A model generated the notes under the pieces. It saw nothing but the letters and a program-made list of their open reading frames with translations, was not told the DNA's origin and did no database searches. A DNA stretch of 64,000 nucleotides from WLWS01 sp965243105 (lineage in GTDB: Bacteria; Pseudomonadota; Gammaproteobacteria; Eutrophobiales; Eutrophobiaceae). This document shows, one piece after another, positions 7,347 through 16,778 of this stretch. The first letter of the stretch is position 1. Every line of letters begins with the position of its first letter. Made by a program: the position numbers and the translations under genes. The stretch is from assembly GCA_965243105.1 (NCBI GenBank), contig CBDEUC010000003.1:2604001-2668000 (forward strand), written 5' to 3'.

Positions 7347-9506
7347 ATGAAAATGTACTTTGCCAGAACCCTTTTGATAACCCTGTTTACACTGCTGCTA
7401 ATCAGTGCCTGTGGCAAGGATGAACCTGCAAAGCAGCCTCCCGCAGGAATGGCTGACAAGCCGGCCATGCCTGAAAGCGAGCCGATGAAAGAAGCATCCG
7501 CTCTTGCCGATAGCTGGTGGCCGCAACATGGTCTCGAGGCAAGCGAGCAGCGTTATAGCCCGCTAACACAGATCAATACCGACACCGTTAAAGACCTGGG
7601 ACTGGCCTGGACCTATGAACCGCCGGTGCCTAACGACGGTTTTGCCGGAACCCCCATAGTGGTGGATGGCGTTGTCTACATGACAGGTACTGGTGCGGTT
7701 GTGTTTGCCCTCGATGCCATCACCGGCGAAGAACTTTGGTTTTATGATCCGGAAACAAATTTCGGTCATGGCTTCAGTGTTTCCTGGGCAGGCCGACGTA
7801 ATCACGGTGTAGCGGTTGAGGATGGCAAGGTCTTTGTTGCCACACCGGACTGTCGTCTCATCGCATTGAATTCTGAAAACGGCGAAGTGATCTGGGAAGT
7901 GCAGGCCTGTGACTCGGACGCGGAATATTCCATGGCGGGTGCACCACGTGTCGCCAAGGGCAAGGTGTACATTGGTAATGGTATCTGTGACTACGGCGCA
8001 AGGGGCTTTGTTACAGCCTATGATGCCAATACCGGTGAACAGGTATGGCGATTCTTTAATGTTCCCGGTGATCCTTCAAAGCCATATGAGAACCCGCACC
8101 TGGAAATGGTCGCCAAGACCTGGAGTACGGGTTGGGCAGAAGGCGGTGGTGCCTGTGCCTGGGATTCAATTGTCTTTGATGAAGAATTTAACAACATCTA
8201 TTTCGGTACGGACAGTGGTTTACCCTGGGATCCCAGCGTACGGAGCCCGGGAGGTGGCGATAATTTGTTTCTGAACTCCATTGTTGCGGTGGATGCAGAC
8301 AGCGGTGAATACCGCTGGCATTACCAGACCGTGCCTTCGGACGCCTGGGACCTTAACGCTGCCAGCCAGATCATCCTGGCTGATCTTGAGATTGAAGGTG
8401 AGAAACGCAAGGTGCTGATGCAGGCACCAAAGAACGGTTTCTTTTACGTCATTGACCGTTCAAATGGCAAGGTCATCTCGGCAAACAACTATGTCCCTGT
8501 GACCTGGGCTACCCACGTGGATCTTGAAAGTGGACGACCGGTAGAAACGCCGAATGCCCGATATTTCCTCAACGAGGACAAGAAATCCAATATCGAACCC
8601 ATGGTGCTGGGTGCGCATAACTGGCATGCAATGAGTTACAACCACCTTACCGGGCTTGTCTATATACCTGCGCAGAACTTTGCGACTACCTATGACTCGG
8701 GCATGGGGTCCCCTCTCGGCGGTATCTCATTCGGTTACTACGAAGATAAAAATATGAATGAAGACGCAACAGGTTTGAGTGAAGAGGGCAAGAAAAAGGT
8801 CAGAGGCCAAATCATCGCATGGGACCCGATCACACAAACCGAGAAATGGTCACTTACCCATGAAGCGGGTATGAACGGCAGTTTATTTTCTTCAGCCGGT
8901 AACCTGGTATTCCAGGGCGCTGCTGATGGTGTTTTTCGTGCACACGCGGCGGACACCGGAGAAGTGCTGTGGAAATTCGACACAGGCTCCACGCTGCAGG
9001 GTGGGCCGGTGAGCTACTCTGTCAATGGAGAGCAATACATCCTTCTGCCTGCGGGTTCGGTAAGCATGGTTCGTTACATGGTACCCCTGTATGGAGATCT
9101 GCCCGGTCCTACGCAGATGCTGGCATTTAAACTCAACGGTGACGCAGCATTACCGGAATATACCCCGTACGAGCCGGAAGTGCCCTTACCACCTGAACAA
9201 ACTGCTTCTGCTGAACAAATCGAAAGGGGTGGTGAACTTTTTGACGCCGTGGCCTGTGGTCTTTGTCATGGTTATGCCGGGGTGGGTGTTCGACCGGGTG
9301 GTTCCGTTCCAAGCCTGCAATACCTGGCGCCAGAGACCCACGCCCAGTTCAAGGACATCGTTCTTAAAGGTATTCGCAAACCCATGGGAATGCAGCCCCA
9401 CGAAGGCATAATCACCGAACAGGATGCGGAAGATATTCATGCCTTCGTGATACACAGGCAGTGGCAGCTATATAACGCGAAACAGAAAGAAAAACAGCAG
9501 AACTAA
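7347..9506 (+). CDS. PQQ-dependent dehydrogenase with C-terminal cytochrome c, lipoprotein
   Basis: A 719-residue quinohemoprotein alcohol dehydrogenase-type enzyme: eight-bladed PQQ propeller (about 45-600) followed by a cytochrome c domain with CGLCH at Cys637 and an axial Met in KPMGMQP. The N-terminus LLLISACGKDE is a lipobox with Cys22, so the protein is probably anchored to a membrane facing the periplasm. The catalytic Asp is Asp335 in AWDLNAA; Asn, not Asp, stands two residues later, which argues against the lanthanide-dependent type. The vicinal Cys-Cys of classical enzymes is missing (the region reads SWAGRRNHGVAV); instead there is PDCRLIAL plus a second Cys 20 residues on. Strong RBS GCGAGGAG precedes the ATG. 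It oxidises an alcohol or aldehyde and feeds electrons to the respiratory chain. Confidence 0.95.
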   Translation: MKMYFARTLLITLFTLLLISACGKDEPAKQPPAGMADKPAMPESEPMKEASALADSWWPQHGLEASEQRYSPLTQINTDTVKDLGLAWTYEPPVPNDGFAGTPIVVDGVVYMTGTGAVVFALDAITGEELWFYDPETNFGHGFSVSWAGRRNHGVAVEDGKVFVATPDCRLIALNSENGEVIWEVQACDSDAEYSMAGAPRVAKGKVYIGNGICDYGARGFVTAYDANTGEQVWRFFNVPGDPSKPYENPHLEMVAKTWSTGWAEGGGACAWDSIVFDEEFNNIYFGTDSGLPWDPSVRSPGGGDNLFLNSIVAVDADSGEYRWHYQTVPSDAWDLNAASQIILADLEIEGEKRKVLMQAPKNGFFYVIDRSNGKVISANNYVPVTWATHVDLESGRPVETPNARYFLNEDKKSNIEPMVLGAHNWHAMSYNHLTGLVYIPAQNFATTYDSGMGSPLGGISFGYYEDKNMNEDATGLSEEGKKKVRGQIIAWDPITQTEKWSLTHEAGMNGSLFSSAGNLVFQGAADGVFRAHAADTGEVLWKFDTGSTLQGGPVSYSVNGEQYILLPAGSVSMVRYMVPLYGDLPGPTQMLAFKLNGDAALPEYTPYEPEVPLPPEQTASAEQIERGGELFDAVACGLCHGYAGVGVRPGGSVPSLQYLAPETHAQFKDIVLKGIRKPMGMQPHEGIITEQDAEDIHAFVIHRQWQLYNAKQKEKQQN

Positions 9507-9518
9507 GAAATCCACGTC

Positions 9519-10136
9519 ATGAAAGTACTCGTTGTCATGGCCCACCCGCGACGCGATTCCCTCACTGGTAAGTTGACGGAAAGTTTTATCGAGGGATTAA
9601 GGTCGGCCGGGCACGAGGTGGACTTTGCTGACCTGCAGGCAGAGGGCTTTGACCCGGTATTGCGTATCGAGGATGAACCGGACTGGGAGGACGGGAACAA
9701 AAAATACTCGCCCGATGTCGAGCAGGAAATGGAAAGGATCAGGCGCAACGATGCGACGGTGATGATCTTTCCCGTCTGGTGGTGGTCAATGCCGGCTATT
9801 TTAAAAGGATGGATAGACCGGGTGTGGAACCATGGCTTTGCCTACGCCTTTGCCGAGGGGTCATCGAGTTATCCCCATGAACACGCCCTGATGATTGGCG
9901 TCGCCGGCAATGACCAGGCCAGTTACATGAAGCGAGACTATGACATGGCAGCGGATATCGAAATGGCTACGGGTATTCTTGGCTATTGCGAGATTCAAAA
10001 CCACGGGCTCGCCATGTACTACGATACTTTGAGTGGTAATAGTGAACTGGTGCAGGAGCAGCTGGCGTCCGCTAAAAAGCTTGGTGCGGAATTCCCGGCG
10101 CTGGAAAACCTGCCGGGTAAATTTAAACAGAGATAG
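9519..10136 (+). CDS. NAD(P)H dehydrogenase (quinone)-like flavodoxin-fold protein
   Basis: A 205-residue MdaB/NQO1/KefF-like flavoprotein. MKVLVVMAHPRRDSLTGKL is the FMN/FAD-binding first strand and loop, and FPVWWWSMPAILKGWIDRVW near residue 88 is the family's quinone and flavin pocket. No signal peptide, so it is cytoplasmic. It starts 12 bp after the PQQ dehydrogenase and ends 5 bp before the MFS gene, so it is part of one operon. Likely two-electron reduction of a quinone or an electrophilic pathway intermediate; the true substrate is unknown. Confidence 0.9.
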   Translation: MKVLVVMAHPRRDSLTGKLTESFIEGLRSAGHEVDFADLQAEGFDPVLRIEDEPDWEDGNKKYSPDVEQEMERIRRNDATVMIFPVWWWSMPAILKGWIDRVWNHGFAYAFAEGSSSYPHEHALMIGVAGNDQASYMKRDYDMAADIEMATGILGYCEIQNHGLAMYYDTLSGNSELVQEQLASAKKLGAEFPALENLPGKFKQR

Positions 10137-10141
10137 CGTGT

Positions 10142-11317
10142 ATGAAGATAAAGGAACTATTACCGGAAAACTGGGGCCTGCTTTATGCTGCCTTTGCTTT
10201 CTCCCAGGGAATTGGATTGCTCGGTTACTGGGCCCTGCCACTGTCAGCCGGTGCCCTGGTAGCCGGTCTTGGCCTGAGCGCGACGGAAGTGGGTTTACTG
10301 GGTACTATCGAATTCTCAGGGCTGTTTATTACATCCTTCCTGTTGGCGAACTTTGTCGACCGGGGCTACCGTCGTCGAGCAGCCATGATCAGTGTTGCGG
10401 TGGTGGTTGGTGCCAACCTGTTATGCGGATTTGTCAGCATGGATTTCACCGCGCTGGCAATCGTGCGTTTTATCAATGGCCTTGGTGCTGGTCTCGCATT
10501 GGCTGTAGGTAACGCCACCATTGCCAACGCAAAAGACGCGGAAAAATTTTCCAGTCATCTTACCGTGATGCTGGTGGCGTTCATGGTCGTGGTCATGCCT
10601 GCACTGTCTCGCTTCAGTGACAGCTTTGGTTACCAGGGCGTGTTCCTGGCGCTGGCCGGGACGGTATTGATAGGTGCGATTTCAATGCTTTTTCTGCCTG
10701 ATGGTCCCGATGCTACGCTTGCCTCGGAGGTTAGTGAAGACTCCGGCACTGATGTTGGCCTGCTGAGTACCCTGGGCATCATGGTACTGGCTATTTCACT
10801 GATGTTCGGAGCGCGAGGCACTTTACCCTGGCTCGTTACCGAGCAGCTGGGTATCGATGCAGGTATGACAACACCGGAAGTAGGTAACCTTTTTTCATTG
10901 ATGTACGCCGTGAGTATTCTTGGGCCTGGCCTGCTGCTTTTTCTAAGCCGGGTTGCCGGGCCTCGTCCGATACTTTTCTGGTCCCTGCTTATCGCCGGCT
11001 TTTTTAACTGGATGTTTACCGTTTCAGACGGTAACGCCATGCAGTTCAGCGTCGGCGTGGTGGTGTGGGCGACCATATATTTCATGGCCTTTGCCCAACT
11101 CAATGCAGTGGCCGCCATGGCAGACAGGAAGGGACGCCTGGCGTCCGCTGTCGGTAGTGCCTTTATTGCCGGTGTCACCATTGCTCCATTTATTGGTGGG
11201 TCCATCGTGGACTGGGGCGGTTACACCTGGCTTGGCAATGCCGAGATCTTTTTGACAGTACTTATCGGAATTGCGGTGTTGATGGGGATCCCTCGTCACC
11301 TTTCCGATAACAAGTAA
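10142..11317 (+). CDS. MFS transporter
   Basis: A 391-residue inner-membrane protein with twelve predicted helices. The first is in LLYAAFAFSQGIGLLGYWAL, and NFVDRGYRRRAAM near residue 75 is the helix 2-3 loop. It starts 5 bp after the flavodoxin-like gene and is followed 29 bp later by the aldehyde dehydrogenase, so it is the operon's transporter. It is unrelated in detail to the MFS gene at the left edge, so import and export roles could be divided between the two. The substrate cannot be read from the sequence. Confidence 0.9.
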   Translation: MKIKELLPENWGLLYAAFAFSQGIGLLGYWALPLSAGALVAGLGLSATEVGLLGTIEFSGLFITSFLLANFVDRGYRRRAAMISVAVVVGANLLCGFVSMDFTALAIVRFINGLGAGLALAVGNATIANAKDAEKFSSHLTVMLVAFMVVVMPALSRFSDSFGYQGVFLALAGTVLIGAISMLFLPDGPDATLASEVSEDSGTDVGLLSTLGIMVLAISLMFGARGTLPWLVTEQLGIDAGMTTPEVGNLFSLMYAVSILGPGLLLFLSRVAGPRPILFWSLLIAGFFNWMFTVSDGNAMQFSVGVVVWATIYFMAFAQLNAVAAMADRKGRLASAVGSAFIAGVTIAPFIGGSIVDWGGYTWLGNAEIFLTVLIGIAVLMGIPRHLSDNK

Positions 11318-11346
11318 CATATGCAATCCCCGCAGGAGGTAGTGAC

Positions 11347-12840
11347 ATGAATACACAGTTAAAAGAAGTAACGCAAAACTTTCTCAATGCATCATTAATC
11401 AATGGTGAATGGACAGCCGGAAGCAACGGCACCTTTGATGTGTTGAGTCCTGAAACGCGGGAGGTATTGCACAGCGTGGGCCGATGCTCTGCGGAAGACG
11501 TTGATCGCGCAGTGGCTGCCGCGAAAGAAGCCTTTCCTGCCTGGTCTGGTCTTTCAGTCATCGAACGTGCCAATATCCTGCGCAAGGTGCAGGAGCTTTT
11601 TATCGAAAATGGCGAGGCCATTGCGCAAATGATTGCTGCCGAGGTGGCCAAGCCCATCATGGTGTCCCGCGAGGAAGTCTATGAATATTCGGCTCCATCC
11701 TATGGCAAGGCTGCGGAAGAAATTCTTCGCTACAGGGGCATGTTGCTTCCATCGACACAGGAGGCTTCCAACAACAAGCGACTGGTACTTGGTCATCGGC
11801 CTCTTGGCGTTATTGGCGTGATTTCTCCTTACAACTTTCCCACGGATATCGCCTCCATCGCGCTTGCCCATTCTGTGGCAGCAGGTAACACAGTGGTCTG
11901 GAAACCCACCGAGTATTGTGCGGCTGCCTGCGCCATGGTGGCAGAACTGTTTGAAGAAGCAGGCATGCCTCCCGGCGTGATAAACCTTGTACAGGGCCTG
12001 GGTGATGCCGGTGCGGCGATTGTCGACCATGACGGCGTGGACGGGATCTTTTTTACCGGCTCAACCGCAACGGGAAGACAGATCGCCACCAAGTGTGCCC
12101 TCAAGCCACATTTGCTGGAGCTGGGTGGTGATGGACCATTGATCGTTTTGGAAGATGCTGATGTTGATGCTGCCGTGGAAGGCGCCATAGTCGGGTGCTT
12201 TTACTATACCGGGCAGGTGTGTACCTCGGCAGAACGCTTGCTGGTCCATGAAGACGTCCATGATGAGTTCGTGGAAAAGTTCTGTGCTCGCATGAAGGAA
12301 CTCAAGCAGGGGCCTGCCGCAGAGGAAGACACCGATATGGGTCCGCTGTGTAATGACGCGACCTTTAACAGGGTCAAGTCGCACGTGGAGGACGCGGTAA
12401 ACAAGGGTGCAAAAATTCTTGACCAGCACGGCAAGGAAGAAAACCTCTACTTTCCCGCTACGGTGTTAACCGGCGTGACGAAGGACATGCTTGTGATGCA
12501 GGAAGAGACCTTTGGTCCGGCTGTGCCGATCCTCAAGATCAGCTCAGCAGACGAGGCCGTGGCCATTGCCAATGAATCCGATCTTGGCCTCACCGCATCA
12601 CTCTGGACCCAGGACCTGGCAAGGGCATGGCGTATTGCCGAGGCACTGCCCCATGGCACGGTAAATGTAAACGAGACCAACAACTACTGGGATCAGCTGG
12701 CGCCTTTTGGTGGTGCCAAGAACAGTGGCGTGGGGCGCGAACTTTCCAAGTGGTTCCTGGATAACTTTACCGAAGCAAAACTGATTTGCTTTGACCTCGG
12801 TGGGGAAAGGGTCGATAGACGAGCTGCCGGCGGCTGGTAG
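11347..12840 (+). CDS. NAD(P)-dependent aldehyde dehydrogenase
   Basis: A 497-residue cytoplasmic ALDH with all catalytic residues: Asn163 in SPYNFP, Lys186 in VVWKPTE, Glu258 in LLELGGDGP and Cys292 in GQVCTSAER. The start is supported by a near-perfect RBS, GCAGGAGG, 7 bases before the ATG. Last gene of the plus-strand operon; it presumably oxidises the aldehyde formed by the PQQ dehydrogenase or by oxidative dealkylation. It is only moderately similar to the ALDH at 970-2481, so they are not a recent duplicate. It ends 13 bp before the convergent TetR gene. Confidence 0.94.
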   Translation: MNTQLKEVTQNFLNASLINGEWTAGSNGTFDVLSPETREVLHSVGRCSAEDVDRAVAAAKEAFPAWSGLSVIERANILRKVQELFIENGEAIAQMIAAEVAKPIMVSREEVYEYSAPSYGKAAEEILRYRGMLLPSTQEASNNKRLVLGHRPLGVIGVISPYNFPTDIASIALAHSVAAGNTVVWKPTEYCAAACAMVAELFEEAGMPPGVINLVQGLGDAGAAIVDHDGVDGIFFTGSTATGRQIATKCALKPHLLELGGDGPLIVLEDADVDAAVEGAIVGCFYYTGQVCTSAERLLVHEDVHDEFVEKFCARMKELKQGPAAEEDTDMGPLCNDATFNRVKSHVEDAVNKGAKILDQHGKEENLYFPATVLTGVTKDMLVMQEETFGPAVPILKISSADEAVAIANESDLGLTASLWTQDLARAWRIAEALPHGTVNVNETNNYWDQLAPFGGAKNSGVGRELSKWFLDNFTEAKLICFDLGGERVDRRAAGGW

Positions 12841-12853
12841 ACGCTAGCCCGGC

Positions 12854-13477
12854 TTAGCCAGTGGATCCAGAAGATGAATGTTCAGGCGAGTAAATAATAT
12901 TCTTTGCCTGGCGAATGATCTCTGCACGTATCCCGCGTAGTTCGCTGTGCTGAGGTTTACCGTGACCAATGATAAGTAACATACCCTCGCTCATCATGCC
13001 GACGATGGCTGCCCGTTGCCCGACGACTTTCGTTGGTAGGTCAGGTCTCATCTCGGTGATGATGGCAGCAATACTCTGCCGGTGCATGATATAGAATCTA
13101 TCAAGAGCGGCAGCGGCGTCTGGATCCCGCGAAGCCAGGGCCCACATCTCTGGGAAAAATTGGCAAACAAAGGGTTCTTTCAGGTCATCGATGAGAAAAC
13201 CGAGTACTGTCTCCAGCTTTTTTTCTGCTGAAAGGCCAACGTAGTTATTGCGAGTCACCTGGTATTGACCGATGTAGTAAGTGCTGATGGTGTATTCCAG
13301 TACTTCGGTCAAGAGGTCACGCTTGGTTGGAAAGTAATACTGTACCGTGCGCAGGTGTACGCCTGCTGCCTTGGCCACGCTACGCATGGAAAACTCGCTG
13401 TGACCTTTCTCAGCCAGCGCACTACGGGCGGCCTCAAGCAGGATGATCTTGGTCGGTTGTAGTTTCTTCTTGGCCAT
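12854..13477 (-). CDS. TetR/AcrR-family transcriptional regulator
   Basis: A regulator of 207 residues from the ATG at 13477 (MAKKKLQPTKIILLEAARSAL). A longer GTG-initiated form to 13516 is possible but adds residues unlike a TetR N-terminus. The DNA-binding domain is clear: SMRSVAKAAGVHLRTVQYYF followed by PTKRDLL at residues 28-54. The C-terminal ligand domain is divergent. It is convergent with the ALDH operon and divergent from the antiporter gene, 151 bp apart, so it could regulate either neighbour. A TGATTCAAATCA palindrome lies between it and the antiporter. Confidence 0.92.
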   Translation of the reverse strand: MAKKKLQPTKIILLEAARSALAEKGHSEFSMRSVAKAAGVHLRTVQYYFPTKRDLLTEVLEYTISTYYIGQYQVTRNNYVGLSAEKKLETVLGFLIDDLKEPFVCQFFPEMWALASRDPDAAAALDRFYIMHRQSIAAIITEMRPDLPTKVVGQRAAIVGMMSEGMLLIIGHGKPQHSELRGIRAEIIRQAKNIIYSPEHSSSGSTG

Positions 13478-13558
13478 GGCGTCAGCATAAGGCAAAGCGC
13501 CCCATGCCACCAGCACCTTGATTGCATCTTTTTATATCGCAAGAAAAACGGGAAAGTT

Positions 13559-13570
13559 TGATTCAAATCA
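13559..13570. promoter_or_regulatory. Candidate TetR operator TGATTCAAATCA
   Basis: Palindrome TGATT-CA-AATCA in the gap between the TetR gene and the antiporter gene. It is short for a TetR operator, and only its position supports it. Confidence 0.25.
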
Positions 13571-13628
13571 CGTTTTGAGTGCCATGGTCTAAAATATAAT
13601 TAACAAACACCCGGTAAGGTATGACCTG

Positions 13629-16070
13629 ATGCCTTTATCTGAACTCGTTCTTGTCGTAATGGGCCTGCTCACCGTGGCAATGTTGGCTGCGGGCATTTGC
13701 AGGAATCTTCCCGTTCCCTACACGGTTTTCCTGGTGATACTGGGCCTGCTGCTGGGTGGCATGGCCAGGTCATGGCCACAGTTTGAAAACCTGCAGGCAT
13801 TCCAGCTTACCCCGGAACTTGTGCTGTTCCTTTTTCTACCTGCGTTGATCTTTGAATCGGCATTTAACCTGGATGGACGACAACTTCTGAAGGACATAGG
13901 CCCCATCCTATGCCAGGCCGTACCTGCGCTACTTATTTCCACTGGCCTCATCGGTGCCGGTCTCTGGCTTCTCATTGACCTCGATATCACCCTGGCCCTG
14001 CTTTTTGGCGCCCTGATTTCAGCTACTGATCCCGTCGCGGTTGTTGCCCTTTTCAAGGAGCTGGGTGCGCCACAAAGGCTCAACGTGCTGGTAGAGGGGG
14101 AATCACTGCTCAACGATGCCACCGCCATTGTCCTGTTCAATATCATCCTCGGTATCCTGTTAACAGGAAGCTTTGTTGTCGCCGACCTTGGTGGTGCCGT
14201 GCTGGACTTCCTGCGGGTGTTCATTGGTGGTGCCTGCGTGGGAGCAATTACCGGTGTCGTGATAAGTGAAGTCCTGCATCGAATGAAAGCCGGTCTCAGT
14301 GCTTACATGGTGATGTCGGTGGTGCTGGCTTACGCCAGCTTTGCGCTGGCTGAGCATGAGCTGCACGTATCCGGTGTTATGGCAGTGCTGAGCGCCGCGA
14401 TTTGTCTTGGCATCTTTGGCGTCAGCCGTGTACCACAGGAAGATATTCACACCATCATGGAGACCTGGGAAGTGCTGGCGCTGGTGTGTAATTCACTGTT
14501 GTTTTTACTGGTGGGCCTGTCGGTGGACATAGCGGCGCTGACTGAACGCGGCGAGATTATTCTTGTCGCCGTTTTTCTCGTGTTACTTGCCCGGGCCGCC
14601 ACTGTCTACACGATGGTGCCGGCAACCGTGAAGATTTTCAATCTTCCAAAGATAACCATGGGCGAAAGACACATCATGTGGTGGGGCGGACTCAAGGGTG
14701 GCCTCGCGATTGCCATCGTGCTTTCCATCCCGGCAGAAGTCGCAGGCAGGGACATGCTGCTGGATATGACACTGGGCGTCGTGCTTTTTTCCCTGCTGGT
14801 GAATGCGCCGACAATACGACCACTGATGCATCGGCTTGGCATAGATCGACTTACCGAGGATGAAAAGGACGATTTGCGTCATGGCCTGTATAACGCTGAG
14901 AAAGAAGCGACGGAAATTCTTGGCAAGTTACAGCGAGCAGAGCTTATCTCGCGCAGTACCCGGCAACTCATAGAAAAGAAAAACCAGCAGGTGTTTGCGA
15001 CACAAAGTGGTATTGCTACAGCCGGCCAGGATACCAGGCATCTTGTTATTCTGGCATTGAAAGCGGAACTTGAAGAGCTCAAGCACTTTTATGACATCGG
15101 CCTCATCGAGCAGTATATCTATCTTGATCTAAAGAACACGCTGCAAAGGGACAGGGAAAGATGGCTCAACAGCGAAGAAACCGGCAAGGCACCGGGACGG
15201 GTAGATAAGCCCAGCATTTTCAAACGCACCGAGTTTGCTCTGATAAAGCGCATGCGTGAACATGATTGGGCCACCGGCATCCTGTCCCGCTACCAGTACC
15301 TGCGCTTTGCCCAGAGCCTGCAGCGTGACATGGTCGGCGTGATGATCGCTGCAGCCGCGCTTGATGCCCTCGAGCAACAGGAGGGGCATGATGAAAAGCA
15401 GGTGCAGTCCATTATCAAAATCTACAGCGAGCGACTGCAGCACCGGAGAGAAAAACTTAAAAGCGTGGCCCACGAATTCCCCGAGTTTTACCTGCGCTTT
15501 GAAACACGCCTGTTTGCAAAGGTGGCCATGCTCGCTGCAAAGCACTATAACGAAGTGGAGAATCACCATGGAGGGATTGGCCAGAAAGCCTTCGTTCACA
15601 TTGAACGACGCATCAACGAGGCACTGGGTGCACTGCCGGCGATATCCAATCCCGCGCCACGACTGGCACCGGGGGACCTGATAGCAACAGTTCCCCTGTT
15701 GAACGGTCTATCAAATGCAACGATAGAGCGCCTGGCGCAGAAGGCAAAGCCTGTTACTTTTATTGCCAATGACATAATTATTGGCGAGGGAGAACGAGGA
15801 GACGCGCTGTATATCATCAGCCATGGTTGGGTAAAGGTGACCAGGCACGCTGACGAGCAACACCCGGTGGCGGAATTACGCGATGGTGATTTTTTTGGCG
15901 AAATAGCGTTGCTTGGCGATCACATGAGAACGGCAACCGTAAAAGCTGTGACAACCTCCACCTTGCTGCGCCTGGGTCGCAAGGATGTTATTGCCCTCGC
16001 TGAAAAGGATCATGAATTAAAAAACCGCCTTGAAGAAGCCAGGCAGCAACGCGAGGAAGATAACAGCTAG
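13629..16070 (+). CDS. CPA1-family Na+/H+ antiporter with C-terminal cyclic-nucleotide-binding-like domain
   Basis: An 813-residue protein. Residues about 5-400 form a twelve-helix cation/proton antiporter; the ion-binding motifs are SATDPVAVVA (Asp134) and ESLLNDATAIV (Asn162-Asp163), as in NhaP/NHE proteins. A long hydrophilic helical part follows (400-670), then from about 690 a cNMP-binding fold with the phosphate-binding-cassette-like FFGEIALLGDHMRTATV. The membrane part exchanges Na+ or K+ for H+; the tail probably gates it. Similar fusions resemble plant SOS1. It stands alone, with the TetR gene upstream and a convergent TPR gene 5 bp downstream. Whether the cassette binds cAMP, cGMP or nothing cannot be told. 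Confidence 0.92.
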   Translation: MPLSELVLVVMGLLTVAMLAAGICRNLPVPYTVFLVILGLLLGGMARSWPQFENLQAFQLTPELVLFLFLPALIFESAFNLDGRQLLKDIGPILCQAVPALLISTGLIGAGLWLLIDLDITLALLFGALISATDPVAVVALFKELGAPQRLNVLVEGESLLNDATAIVLFNIILGILLTGSFVVADLGGAVLDFLRVFIGGACVGAITGVVISEVLHRMKAGLSAYMVMSVVLAYASFALAEHELHVSGVMAVLSAAICLGIFGVSRVPQEDIHTIMETWEVLALVCNSLLFLLVGLSVDIAALTERGEIILVAVFLVLLARAATVYTMVPATVKIFNLPKITMGERHIMWWGGLKGGLAIAIVLSIPAEVAGRDMLLDMTLGVVLFSLLVNAPTIRPLMHRLGIDRLTEDEKDDLRHGLYNAEKEATEILGKLQRAELISRSTRQLIEKKNQQVFATQSGIATAGQDTRHLVILALKAELEELKHFYDIGLIEQYIYLDLKNTLQRDRERWLNSEETGKAPGRVDKPSIFKRTEFALIKRMREHDWATGILSRYQYLRFAQSLQRDMVGVMIAAAALDALEQQEGHDEKQVQSIIKIYSERLQHRREKLKSVAHEFPEFYLRFETRLFAKVAMLAAKHYNEVENHHGGIGQKAFVHIERRINEALGALPAISNPAPRLAPGDLIATVPLLNGLSNATIERLAQKAKPVTFIANDIIIGEGERGDALYIISHGWVKVTRHADEQHPVAELRDGDFFGEIALLGDHMRTATVKAVTTSTLLRLGRKDVIALAEKDHELKNRLEEARQQREEDNS

Positions 16071-16075
16071 CCTGC

Positions 16076-16735
16076 TTACTCCATGGTGGTCAGCCATGAT
16101 GAAAAAGACTGGTACTCGGGGTCATCCTTTAGATTATCCCCGGACTCACCTTTTCTCTCCTGGCGATTATGCCATTCACGCATGGTTTCAAGCAGTGCAG
16201 CAGCCTCGATGTGATGGTCCAGCTCAGTTAACACACCATATATATAGCGTGCGTGCTCCAGTTTTTCCAATTCGAGCAAGGCCGTGCCGCGTAACTGCAG
16301 TCCATAAGCATTGCCCGGCATCAATTCAAGGCTACGCGTGCTGGCAGAGAGCGCCTCGGGGAAGTTTTTTATCTCGATAAAAATTTCAGCCAGCCTGATT
16401 TCAGCTTCAAGTGACTGCGGGTTTATTTCAAGAGCGGCCTGGTATTTCCTGATTGCCTTGTCAAGTTCGCGCCTTGCTCTCTCACTGTCATCGTAATTAC
16501 CGGCACGGGCCTGGTGTTTTTTCCCGGCGTTCACAAGGCGCCTGGCCTTTCCTTCAGCACGGGGTGATGCAATTCCCTGTTCTCGAAGATGAGCCTGCAT
16601 GGCATCACTTTCCTGTTGCATGAGACCTTCATGGCCGCCACCGACCGCAGGCAACTCAAGCGGCAGTAACAGGGTGACAAGCAGGAACGGCAGGAGCGAA
16701 GTGTATTTATGTACCGGGGGATTGAAGGACAACAC
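16076..16735 (-). CDS. TPR-repeat protein, exported or membrane-anchored
   Basis: A protein with tetratricopeptide repeats over about two thirds of its length (KAIRKYQAALEINPQSLEAE and ALSASTRSLELMPGNAYGL are successive units). The N-terminal hydrophobic segment LLPFLLVTLLLPLELPA looks like a signal peptide. The open frame continues upstream to an ATG at 16828, which would overlap the cupin gene by 50 bp and place the signal segment at residue 43. I therefore prefer the GTG at 16735 (219 residues), although neither start has a good RBS. TPRs mediate protein-protein contacts. The tail is convergent with the antiporter. Function unknown; it may belong to the downstream oxidation block. Confidence 0.72.
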   Translation of the reverse strand: MLSFNPPVHKYTSLLPFLLVTLLLPLELPAVGGGHEGLMQQESDAMQAHLREQGIASPRAEGKARRLVNAGKKHQARAGNYDDSERARRELDKAIRKYQAALEINPQSLEAEIRLAEIFIEIKNFPEALSASTRSLELMPGNAYGLQLRGTALLELEKLEHARYIYGVLTELDHHIEAAALLETMREWHNRQERKGESGDNLKDDPEYQSFSSWLTTME

Positions 16736-16765
16736 CGCACCGGAGGAGGGAACCAGTGCGGTGTT
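16731..16765. other. Strong inverted repeat 3' of the cupin gene
   Basis: AACACCGCAC (16731-16740) and GTGCGGTGTT (16756-16765) form a 10-bp stem, followed on the plus strand by a short T run. It lies just after the minus-strand cupin stop but lacks a T tract in that direction, so its use as a terminator for the cupin gene is doubtful. It overlaps the assumed start region of the TPR gene. Confidence 0.45.
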
Positions 16766-16778
16766 TTTGCACGGAAGG

